From Karalla daura (Eukaryota; Chordata; Actinopteri; Chaetodontiformes; Leiognathidae), in assembly GCA_029224185.1 (NCBI GenBank), contig CM055196.1, positions 7,734,427-7,798,426 of the forward strand: a DNA stretch of 64,000 nt. Reading direction: 5' to 3'. Below are positions 1 to 10,700 of this stretch, piece after piece (positions within the stretch are counted from its first letter, which is position 1; the number at the start of each line of letters is the position of its first letter). A program made the translations under genes and the position numbers. A model generated the notes under the pieces. The model was not told where the DNA came from. It made no database searches and worked only from the letters and a program-made list of their open reading frames with translations.

Positions 1-1183
1 GAGAGAGAGGGAGAGAGGGAGAGACAGAGAGAGAGAGAGAGAGAGGGAGAGGGAGAGAGAGAGAGAGGGAGAGTTGGAGTCGGGAAGGAACAAGCGTGGA
101 GTTGAGAAAGTCAAGAGTGGAGCCAGGGGATGAGAGATGGAGAAACAAAGAAGGGAGAGGGAGAAAGTGGCACAGCAATGCATGGATGCCTACAGACAGG
201 GACCCTTCTGTTCACGCACACACACACACACACACGCACACACACTGATACACACGCACAGACAGGAAATGGTCCATTTGGGGTGGAGACCGTGTGAGGG
301 AGTCTTCACTTGGAGGGAACTACGAGGTTTTTGGAGGCTAGAACGTCCCAGCCTCCAAAAGCAGACGCGACAGCTCAAAATACAGAGCAGAAGGCGAGCT
401 GGGCAAAACAAAGGCCAACGCGCCGCTACGAGGCGGGAGAGAACGCGTGGAAACGGAGGCGAAAAACGAGAGGAAGCGGTGGCGTGGCTGCGATGAGCAG
501 ATCGGCCGTGTGTCCATCTATCTGTTTGGTGGAGACTCATTTAAATATCCATTCAGGGTGATGGGGTGGTGGGGGGGGGGGGGGGGGGGGGGGGGGGTGC
601 GTGGGGGTGGCGAGCAAACAGAAAAAAACAAACCATTCACTTTGATGGGCCTCTGATCCAAGGGAGGTTCCTGACCCCTCCACAAAAAACCTATTCATTT
701 ATCACTGTGACACAATTAGACATGGCCATCCCAGTGAAAGGACGGCAGAGGGACGGCCTTTCTCTGCTCTCTCCTCCTCGCTCGCTCGCCTTTCTCTACG
801 CTGGCTTTTTCACCACGAATTATGCACCGGGAGAGTGAGGTTTTTTCCCCCTTGCTTTCGGCCCTTTTTTTCCCCCATTTTGGGGTGTGAGAACGTCTCA
901 TTTCTTGATGGACGCGGGAGGGGGAGGGTGGAGGTGAAGAAAAAAGGGGACAAAAGGCAGAAAGACGGCAAACAGGACGGTAGAAACAAAGGTCTCATCG
1001 GACACGCGGGGAGGAGCCGCACGGCCGCGGGACAGCTCACATACGCTCACACACCGGTCGCTNNNNNNNNNNNNNNNNNNNNNNNNNNNNNNNNNNNNNN
1101 NNNNNNNNNNNNNNNNNNNNNNNNNNNNNNNNNNNNNNNNNNNNNNNNNNNNNNNNNNNNNNATTTGCATGCCATATATATAT

Positions 1184-1226
<43 letters not shown>

Positions 1227-1294
1227 GAGGCTCTCCAGTGTCTCCGGGGGGAGGCTGGCTGTGCTCTCTGCCTGTCAGGGAGCTGCAGCCTCTG

Positions 1295-1349
<55 letters not shown>

Positions 1350-2599
1350 GCCTGGTCCCGGGCTGCCCGCTCCATTCTCAGCGCTGCCAGCGTTTTACAG
1401 AGGGGGGCTCGGCCGTCTCACACAAGCGTCCCCAATCGCCTTTCACGGCCCTCACGGGGAAGAAAGCGGCGGGGGCCGCGCCGGGCCCGCTCCACGCAGC
1501 GCCCCGTCTCCCGCCGCCCCTCTCATCGCAGGCACGCACCTCCCGCCAGTGTTTCGGGAGGAGCGCTCAGAGACAAAGAGTCGACTTTCCCCGAGTCTTA
1601 TCTCGATGTTCTGCTGCCTCGCTCTGGACCGGGTGGAGCGACCGGTTCTCTGGTTGCCAGTGAACGCAGCGTTGAATCGTTCAATCGGGGCTGCTGCCTT
1701 GATCGCTCTCATCTAGATCCTCACTTCAGCATTTCGGCTCGAGGTGACAAAGTCTGACCAGACTGTGATTGGATGTGTGGCGCGGAGCAGTGACCTCAAG
1801 ACGCAGCAAGTGGCTGAGCCACTTCCGCCGAACTCATGGGGAAATCTGCCGTCAATTTCAGTTCCTGATTCCTGGGCAGTGCGACGTGCGTGTGGTCGTG
1901 GGTTCGTGCGGACTTGTCGCGTTCCGCGTTTCCGAGGCGGAGCGGACCTCTCCCGGCTACGAGTCGACAGCCACTGCCACGCCGCTTCTGTCTCGCCCCG
2001 GCCTTTTCTTTCCTTTCCTTTTCCTTCATAAATACTTCGCGGAGTCTCCGCTCCTCCGTCTAGGAGACCTGTGCCCCCCCATAGCCACCCCCCCCCCCCA
2101 CCCCCTCTTGAGGGTTTTCTCCCGAGCCCCCGCCACGTATCATGTTCTGGCCCCGCGGCCCCCGTCTCCGTCTTCGCCGCTTTGTAGCTTTGTCGAGGTT
2201 TCTCCTGCTCCTTGGCAGACGCTCTCTCTCGAGCTCTCCCTTTTTGGGAGAGCTCGGAGCAGAGATCTTACTAGATGTCCTGGATGTGTTTCGGGCCGGC
2301 GTGGGGCCTCTGCCTTTTGTGCAACACTTCTCGCCCAGAGCTCCTCGCCTCGCTCGGCCCTCCGCCCCGGCAGCCTGCGACTCTCCCGGGCCTCGGAGGA
2401 GGGCAGCGAGCCTCAGCGCCCGTGACGTGCCTTTGACTATGTCCCACCGCATCGAGCCGCCCGGCCGGACCGGGGAGAGGAACGAGACGCAGGCGCGGAG
2501 GCTGTTAAAACAAGATGCCGGGCCTTAAAGCAGGGGGAAATTCCAGCATATACACCTCCCTGTTCCCAATGCCTCACACACACACACTCACTAAGGCGC

Positions 2600-2642
<43 letters not shown>

Positions 2643-2741
2643 CGCACAAAAGCAGTTACCATATGGCTCGGCACTGGCAGTGAATAGCGCTACGCATAGT
2701 CAATCTGCATAATCACAACAAAGCAGCCGTTTTGTGTGTGC

Positions 2742-2783
<42 letters not shown>

Positions 2784-2854
2784 CGAGCAAAGCAGCACAT
2801 CAGTCAAAGCGGCTAACACTCTCACACAATCTTTCTCTCTCCCTCCCTCCCTCC

Positions 2855-2888
<34 letters not shown>

Positions 2889-4118
2889 GACACACACACA
2901 CACTCCTTTTCAAAAGGAGGGTGCCTGTGCGGTAACTTCAGAGGCTTCTTTTTTTTTTCCACCGACGAGGGGGTGGGGCGGAGGTTGCAGAAGGGGAGTC
3001 AGATTTCTTAAAAAAGACTTGAAAACACAGAGCCAGAAACAGAAAGGGAGAGAGGGAGAGAGAGGGAGAGAGAGGGAGAGAGGGAGAGAGAGGGAGCATT
3101 CCACCGATGCTCTTGGATAAAGTCTTCAATCTGCCTCAGTCATTTATCATTCCCTCTCTTCTCTCTTTCAAAAGCTAAAATGCTGGGCGCTGTTCAGTTT
3201 TCAGCTGTTTGGCAGCCTCACCTCTCTCTCTCTCTCTCTCTCTATCTATTTCTCTCTCTCACACACACACACGCACGCACGCACGACATTGTCTGAAGCA
3301 GGGGTATGATCCCAATATCTCGGCGCAATACGCACGCTCGCACAGTAAATAACCTGATACATCAAAGACGTTACTGTCCGCCGACGCCGGAGATAAGGCA
3401 GCTGGGCCTTCAGCCCGAAAACACATCACGCTGAAACACTCTGAGGAGTCAATACGCCGAACCATGAAACAAATATATATATATATATATATTTGGAATT
3501 AGACAACAAATCCCGGTGACTTCCTTCCCCCGTCTGCACACATTGCATCGTTTCTACCACAGAACAATGGAGGATTATGGGCTATTTCTCTATACTTAAG
3601 TATGTACCAATACTTACATTTGTTACATTGGCAACAGCGCCTCGCTCATTCACAACACAGCGCGCACACACACACACGCACACACGCACACGCAGCGACC
3701 CTGATCCCAGTGACAGTAGTGCGGCTGGGTCGGCGTTGGGCCGTCTCAGCGTCCCCAGTCCCCGTGTACAGTGACGCCACCGTCGGGGCAAGGAATGGAC
3801 GCGTCTGTTTTCTCTCTCCATTCACTCCGCTTCACGGCGGGGGCCTCCACACACACACCGCCTCGCCACGATTCTATTTGACCCGGACAAAAGCCGCCCT
3901 CGTTTGTCCCGGCTCCTCCGGGGCGATGGGCGACGCTGATAAAAAATAAGAACGATCCCCCCCCATCCCCCCCCCCCCCCCCCCCCCAAAAAAACTTCTA
4001 ATGCGTCTGCTTTGCTCTTTGAGGGAAGTATAAATTTGACAAACAGGCCGGGAACCTTACAGTGGGCATTCAGCCCTCGGCCCTCATGCGTGTCTTCAAT
4101 AACAAACTGCACACTCCT

Positions 4119-4171
<53 letters not shown>

Positions 4172-5535
4172 CACGAAAGAGACACAGCCAGACATACAAT
4201 GGAAATGTCTTCACACCCAGCAGCAATTTCTTTTCAACAGGATAAAAACAAGGCTGAAACGTGGAGAAAAAAAGTCCTTTGAGGTGGGTCCTTTCACCCT
4301 GACAGATGGGGGAGGGGGGAGGGAGGGAGGGAAAGGAGGGGGGGGTGGGGTGCGGGGGTTTGGGAGCAACACAGCAGCCACCTTTTTTCATTTGGTAAGC
4401 ACTCAGCCAGAAAGCTCAGGCACTCACTTCTTGTGCTGGCCTCTCCTCTCCTCCCCCCCACCAAGTCTAAGACTAAGAAAACAGCTCGGCTCCTCCAGGC
4501 CTGCAGCGCTCGCCCAGTGGCAGAGAGCGGCCAGACACAACCACAGCCAGGTACGGCCGGGGCAGCACGTGGAGGGAAAGCCGGGCGACAAGGTGGGAAG
4601 GCGGTGGGGGGGGGGGATAGACGGGGCAGGTGCGTATGTGCAGAATGCGAGCGTGACGGGAGGGAGGAGGAGCAAGGGGAACATCTTCCTCTGGGAGCTG
4701 AGGAAGTCCCGGGGAGAGGGGGGGGGAAGGGCAGAGGAGAACAACATGCAGGCCCCCGGCCCCACCTCCCCCTGCCGGGGCTCTGCACCCCAACTCTGTT
4801 AAGTGAATGCGACTGTTACCGCTTCATCAGTCGACTGAGGCACGCACAGGGGGAGGGTGAGGTATGGAGCGGGCCCGGAGCGGGAGCTCCGCGGGTAATT
4901 GTGTGTTTATTCAGCGCCGCTCTTGGAGCAGAGCGAGCAATCAGCCGGCGGAGTGAAGTGCTCGCGCAGAGTGGCTCAAATCCTCCATTTAGAACAAATT
5001 GTTCTCCTTTTACATGTTGGAAGAAAGGGAGAAAAGAAAAAAAAAGCGACTCTCCCTCTACGCTGACACGCACTTAGGAAACATAAGCATTCGCAGCTTT
5101 CTGGCTGCGGCTCAGGCTCTCCAGCCAGAAACGTTCACAGCACCTGAGAGGGCCCGATTGTTCCACTACCTCTGGAGGCCGCGCTGCTAATGCCCCACAA
5201 TGTGGAAAAACTTGAGAAACACATCTCCAAATGGTCAGGGACCAACGTTGGAGACCAGTTGGATTACATGCGAGACCTGGGACGAATACCACGAGTACGA
5301 GAACGAGCCCAGCAGAGACCGCCCGGGCCGGGCCGGGCCAGGACCAGAGCAGCCGGGGGAGGCCCGAGCAGATGACAACAATCTAGCACAATGGTGTGCG
5401 AGCCCGTCCAGCTCTTGCGTAACTCCACATTCCCTCCGATCGTTATGTAAACACGCGTGCACGCACATACATCCAGTCTCTCTCTCCCCGTTCCAGCACT
5501 CTTTCCCCTTCTCCCCCCGCGGCCCCGGCACTCAC
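1..5535 (-). other. lrp5: lrp5 intron 7 (5' part), microsatellite-rich
   Basis: No exon of lrp5 or any other gene recognised. Holds (GA)n at 1-72 and 3045-3096, (CA/TG)n at 213-260, 1188-1223, 1293-1346, 2602-2640, 2733-2782 and 4121-4165, (CT)n/(CA)n at 2831-2903 and 3221-3283, (AT)n at 3472-3491, G27 at 571-597 and a poly-C near 3970-3987. A hairpin with 11-bp arms lies at 329-360. Confidence 0.7.
1063..1162. other. 100-N assembly gap
   Basis: A round 100 Ns, so the true size is unknown. It lies in an lrp5 intron between microsatellites and could hide sequence, including the next lrp5 exon. Confidence 0.98.
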
Positions 5536-5708
5536 CTCGATCTTGTCCGTCTTCGCGTCCCCCCAGTAGAGCTTCCCCGCCGTGTAGTCTATGGCCAGTC
5601 CGTTGGGGCCAGCCCAGGGAGCTGTTCAGCAAGATCACCCGCTCGTTACCGTCCAGGTTGGCGCGCTCGATTTTGGGATGCTCGCCCCAGTCGGTCCAGT
5701 ACATGAAT
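5536..5708 (-). CDS. lrp5: lrp5 exon 7: propeller 2, with one single-base insertion
   Basis: Encodes FMYWTDWGEHPKIERANLDG, NERVILLNSSLGWP and, after a +1 shift, NGLAIDYTAGKLYWGDAKTD and KIE before GTGAGT. It is 173 bp where the mammalian exon is 172. The extra base lies in GGGG at 5605-5608. The acceptor is preceded by a (GA)n microsatellite. The next exon (mammalian exon 8) was not found further left. Confidence 0.93.
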
Positions 5709-5760
<52 letters not shown>

Positions 5761-6981
5761 ATTACTCCAGGCACACGGAAACTGTTAACGCTCCTATTTG
5801 GATAAATTTAGTCAAAAAAAAAAATACTAAAGCCAACCAGTAGGAGTGTGTGTCCAACGCCTTTGGAGGTTTCTAAAACCTCCAAACCGTCTGAGAGCTA
5901 TCGACATATCTAGAACCCTGCGGGGAGAGCCGACTCCAACATACACACCGATCGATCGAGCCTGGTTTTTACCCGCAGCCACGGAGGAGGAGCCGAGATA
6001 CAAAACAGCGTTTGCAAACCTAACACGACATGCTGGTCAAAACGTGGAGAACTTCAGATAAAGGCCTGCTGCAGATTTCAAGTACAGACAGCGGCTTTCC
6101 CATATCGAACGTCTATAACTGAAAAGTTAAATAGTTCAAATGTCACCGACTTCTACCCATCTCATAATGCATTTCAGAGGCAGCTTTCTTGCGGGCACCT
6201 ACCCGTTGACAGGGTCCAGGACGATGGCCCGGGGCTCGTCCAGGTTCTCGGAAATCAAGATTTTCCGCGAGGTCCCGTTGAGCCTGGTCACCTGGAATAC
6301 CGCGCAGCACACAGTTCAGTGTTAGGGCCCATCGGCCCAGCTCTGAGGCGATCGCGCGAACCGGTGTGCCGGGGCGGTACCTCGATGCGGGTCCGTGCCG
6401 GTGTCGGTCCAGTACAGGTTCCGGGCCACCCAGTCCACGGCGATGCCGTCCGGGTGGTTGATCTCGGTGGTGACCAGCATCATGGCGTTGCTCCCGTCGA
6501 TGTGCGCCCGCCCGGATGGCCCTGACCTCGTCGTCCGTCCAGTAGACGAAGCCCTCCACCGGGTCGTAGTCGATGGCGATGGCGTGGCGGATGTCGTCCC
6601 ACCTGGACGGGCGGGCGAGGGGGGGGGGGGGCGGCCATGGGGAGTCACTAGGGAGTCACTAGATGGGGCCCTTCCTGAGTGTGTGTGTGTGTGTGTGTCT
6701 ACCTGCAGCACTATGTCGGTGAAATCCGGCAGGTCCAGAGAGATCCTGCGCAGGTCGGTGCGTCGAGCCAGCAGCAGGACCTGCTCCGCCCCTGAACAGA
6801 GCAGACACAGTGGAGTCAGCGTCCAGTTGTTATGGTTTTATTAGCGGTTTTGTGACACAGAGGCCGCGCATCAGTCTATGCGCACAGGTGGAGGAGAGAT
6901 TTCCAGGCCGAGCCACGCTCCTCCTGCTTGCTCCATGCAGTCTGGAAACAAAGGGCTCTACGGCTGTCCCCCCCCCGGGGT

Positions 6982-7012
<31 letters not shown>

Positions 7013-7664
7013 GGGGGGGGGGGGTGTGGGGTCTCCGCTGTTTGGCTGTTGGTGCAGTCTTAACAGGAGCCCAGCTCGCCTCATGGGAGACAATTAACTG
7101 TTTTTTTTTCTCCTCGTCTCTCACACCTCGGACTCCGAAAAAGCTCCCATTTAGGGCGGTTCAAAGTGTCTCGCTCCGTCAATTCCCTGATCCGCCTCGC
7201 CTCTCTCCCCCACCTCTTTCGAGCCAACGCCGCTGCGAATCAGTCGGCTTGAATCGTGCGACGTGATCCTCGCTTTTCCGCCGCGTCCCGACACATCTGC
7301 ATCTTGGCACCCCGGCTAAACTACAACTATAAGATGCTTTCTAATCTCCCGTCGAACGCGCATCTTCCTCTCTGCCTCCACTCCAGCCCGTGCTCTCACA
7401 GTCAATCAGGTACCTGGCATCTGCAAGCCCCGGCACCGATCAGTGTGACACCCAAAGTTGTTCCATTGTTACCTAAACGACTGAGGCGAGCGGGGTGGGG
7501 GGGTGTGTGTGTGTGGGGGGGGGGATCAATGAAGGGAGAGAGTGACGAGGAAGCAGGGAAAGCATCTGTGATTCCTCTGCTGTCTTCGCTTGACTTCATT
7601 CGAGACTCTTAAAGACCCCTGACAAACAGTCCTCTCCCTCCCTCCATCCCAGCAGTCACTCTCC

Positions 7665-7731
<67 letters not shown>

Positions 7732-10700
7732 TCAACTGCCAGCGCAATAACAAACGCCTTCAATTTAACCAGCAAGCAAAACAAATTAGAACAAATTAGA
7801 AGCACGGACACAAAGACACACACACACATACCCACACACACACACACACATACCCACACACACGCATACCCACACATACACACTAGCTGCAGACTAACAC
7901 AATAGGGCATTGTTGTTTTTATTGTCAACAGTGGCTAAGTGATTGGTTGGCATGCTTCATTCAAATTTAATACAATCACATAACACAGGCTAACAGACAC
8001 AGACACACTCTTAACAGTGTTGGGTTTCTGCAGAATAAGGCCCCATTGTTTCAGCATCGTGGGAATCAACATGGCGGCCGGTCAGTTGAGGTCCGGCTCG
8101 GCTGGCGAGGCGGGGGGGGGGGGGTCGTTTTCACTGGTTTCCGAGCCGACGCGCAAGTGATGTAAGAAGGTTGCATCACGGCCGTGCACCCCAGGAACGG
8201 CGGCTATGGAGGTGGGCCCAGGGAGGGCCCAGCTGGCGACGTTTGCACAGACTTCCTTAGGCCGGGCCACTGAACGCGGTCACGCTCTGCTGGCCGTCAG
8301 TCACTCCCTTCCGCAGCCAATCGGTGCGCCCGGCCTCTCTGAACGGAACAAAGCGGGATGGGGGTCGAGTTGTTTTTCCCATTCGACACGTCTCCAGAGA
8401 GCGCGCTGGCGTTCATTTAGGAGGACTTTCCCTTCATTCCCGTCTAAATTACAATTAGACGATAGTTCTGGGAGACCGTGATCTGGCAGGCGACCCGCTA
8501 TCAAAATGCACTTCTGCCTCAGCTGCTTCATTCATCTTTTTCTAAATATCCCGGCGCTAACCCTCACAAACATCGACCTGAAACTATCTGACCATTCATT
8601 GCCTTGGATTTTCAACATGTGTCGCAGCTCCTCCAAGTCTTCCTATCAGACCACTGGGCCTGGGTGCAGGCGTTAAGTGGAGGACGTCAAAGTGTCACCT
8701 CTGCTTCTCCTCACGTCAGGGGAAAGCCTTTGTGCGGCTACGACGCCGTGACTGGCAACGTGCTACGAATACGAACACAGGTTGGAAGCCGTATTTTACG
8801 CTGCAGATCCGAAACGACGAGGGGGGAGGCAGGGCCAGCGTCGTACCTGGTTTGCATGTCTTGCCGTCCGCTTTCAGCTGGACTCCGGTGGGGCAGGCGC
8901 AGCTGTAGAAGGGCTGGTTGGGAGAGAGCAGGCACAGGTGACTGCAGCCGCCGTTGTTGTCGCTGCAGGGGGTCTGGACTGGTGAAGGAGAAAACGTGTT
9001 TAGCTCTGCGCCCGGACGCGCGACATGATGAGGACGTGATCGGACACGCGGACACGCGGTGCTTACTGTAGGGCTGGCGGTAGTGCTCCAGCACCTGGAT
9101 GTCCATGGGGGAGTAGATGCCGCTGAGGATCTCCCTGGTTTTGTCCCCGCTGTGCTTGTTGCAGGCGTGGATGGAGCGGGTCTGCCAGTCCGTCCAGTAC
9201 AGCGTCTCCTTGGACAGCGTCAGCGCGAACGGATGGGTCAGGGTGCCTTCCACCACCGTCTCACTGCCGGGCCGGGAGGGGAGGGGAGGGGAGGGGAGCA
9301 CAGAGCGGCTTTACAGAGAGGACTGCATGGCGCTTTTTGCTGCCGGTGAAAAGTTTGGACACGCTTTCCCCGAGTCGGGGAAAGCGTGTCCAAATTAAAA
9401 GGGAGAGGTCAGAGCAACAGCAGAAGTCTTCCTGTAGTGGCTCGGCAGCACAGATCGAAGCGGCTCTGATGAAAACAACACATTTGCGAGCGCGTGCAGC
9501 CTCAGTGAAGGTATCCTCTCCTCCCCTCTCTCTGTTCCTCTGCCCTCGGGGCTCCACGATTACAAAAAGCGTGAAGGCAGGCGAGGGCTGCGCGAGCATG
9601 AAGCATTGGATTTGATCGGGCGCGAGCTGGGCTTTTTCTTTTTTGTTTTGTTTTGGGTGTTTGCTTTTTTTTTTTTTGAAAACACAACTTAGAATCACTT
9701 ACAGGAAAACGCGCTCTCGCAGACGCACTCAGGCGCGAGATCAAAGCGGACTCGTATTTAGAATATCAACACACCAGAAACTGGCTTTCATCAATCATCA
9801 TTTCGGGCCCTGCGTGCGCGCGTGTGTGCGTTGTAAAAGCAGAGGTGCCTGCCAGCAACAGTGAGAGGGAGGGGGGGCGGGGGAGGGGGGGAGGGGGGAG
9901 GGGGGGGGGTCGCGGGGTGGAGGGGAGTACAAATTTAACTCACTCCAGATTTCAAAGCGCTGCGTAGGTTTGTGTGCGCGCGCGAATTATTTCATTACTC
10001 GAGCTGTCAGGTGCGCTCAGATGAAAGGCTGTCTCCTCCGAGGGAGCTGGACGCGTGCGTGGAGGGTCCGGCCCCGTCTGCTCTGCCCCCCCCCACCATA
10101 GAGAGCAACATGGCGGCGGTCACAGGGGAAGCAGAGCAGCTTCGGGCACCGGTCAGGGCACAGCGCGGCCGTTTCTCCCAGGCTTCGGCTCAGGTTGGAA
10201 CCGACGTGTAGATAACCCCCAGCGCTGGCAGTGTGGCAGGATGGAAAACGGTCTGCAAGCCTCCTAAAAATACTACTTCCTGTGGCCGCGAACTCGCAAC
10301 CTTGCCCTGACCACAAGCGCCACCGCGAGGGACCTTCGAGCGGCCGCAGGGCCCCGCGCCTCCCGGCTTTGAGACGCCGGGGGGGGGGGGGGGGGTCGAC
10401 ACCCCGGTCACTCTGCCACGGCGGCCTCCGGGGTGTCAGCAGGGGGGCGCACATCTGGGCAGGGGGGTGCCGGACGGCCCCGGAGGCGGAGGCGGCGGGG
10501 GGGGGGGGGGGGGACGCCGCGTTTTTACAGCCCCGCACTTGAGAGCCTGGCCGCGTTCAGCTCTGGCGAAACGTCGGCCTGGAATCTTCCATTTCAGCGA
10601 GAGAAATGATGGAGAGCAGCTGGAGGGAGACGGGGTGATAAGACGCAAAGGGGGGGAAAAAATGCTGATGGATGGACTAAGAGGGGAAGAAGCAGAGATG

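Noticed and set aside
1169..1757. Frames rich in CVCV or HTHT across lrp5 introns
   Set aside because: Translations of (TG)n/(CA)n arrays, not genes.
8738..9301. Reading lrp5 exons 4 and 5 as one 187-codon exon
   Set aside because: The continuous frame is out of phase over the EGF exon and loses its cysteines; the 88-bp intron with GTAAGC and CACCAG restores the six-cysteine EGF repeat.
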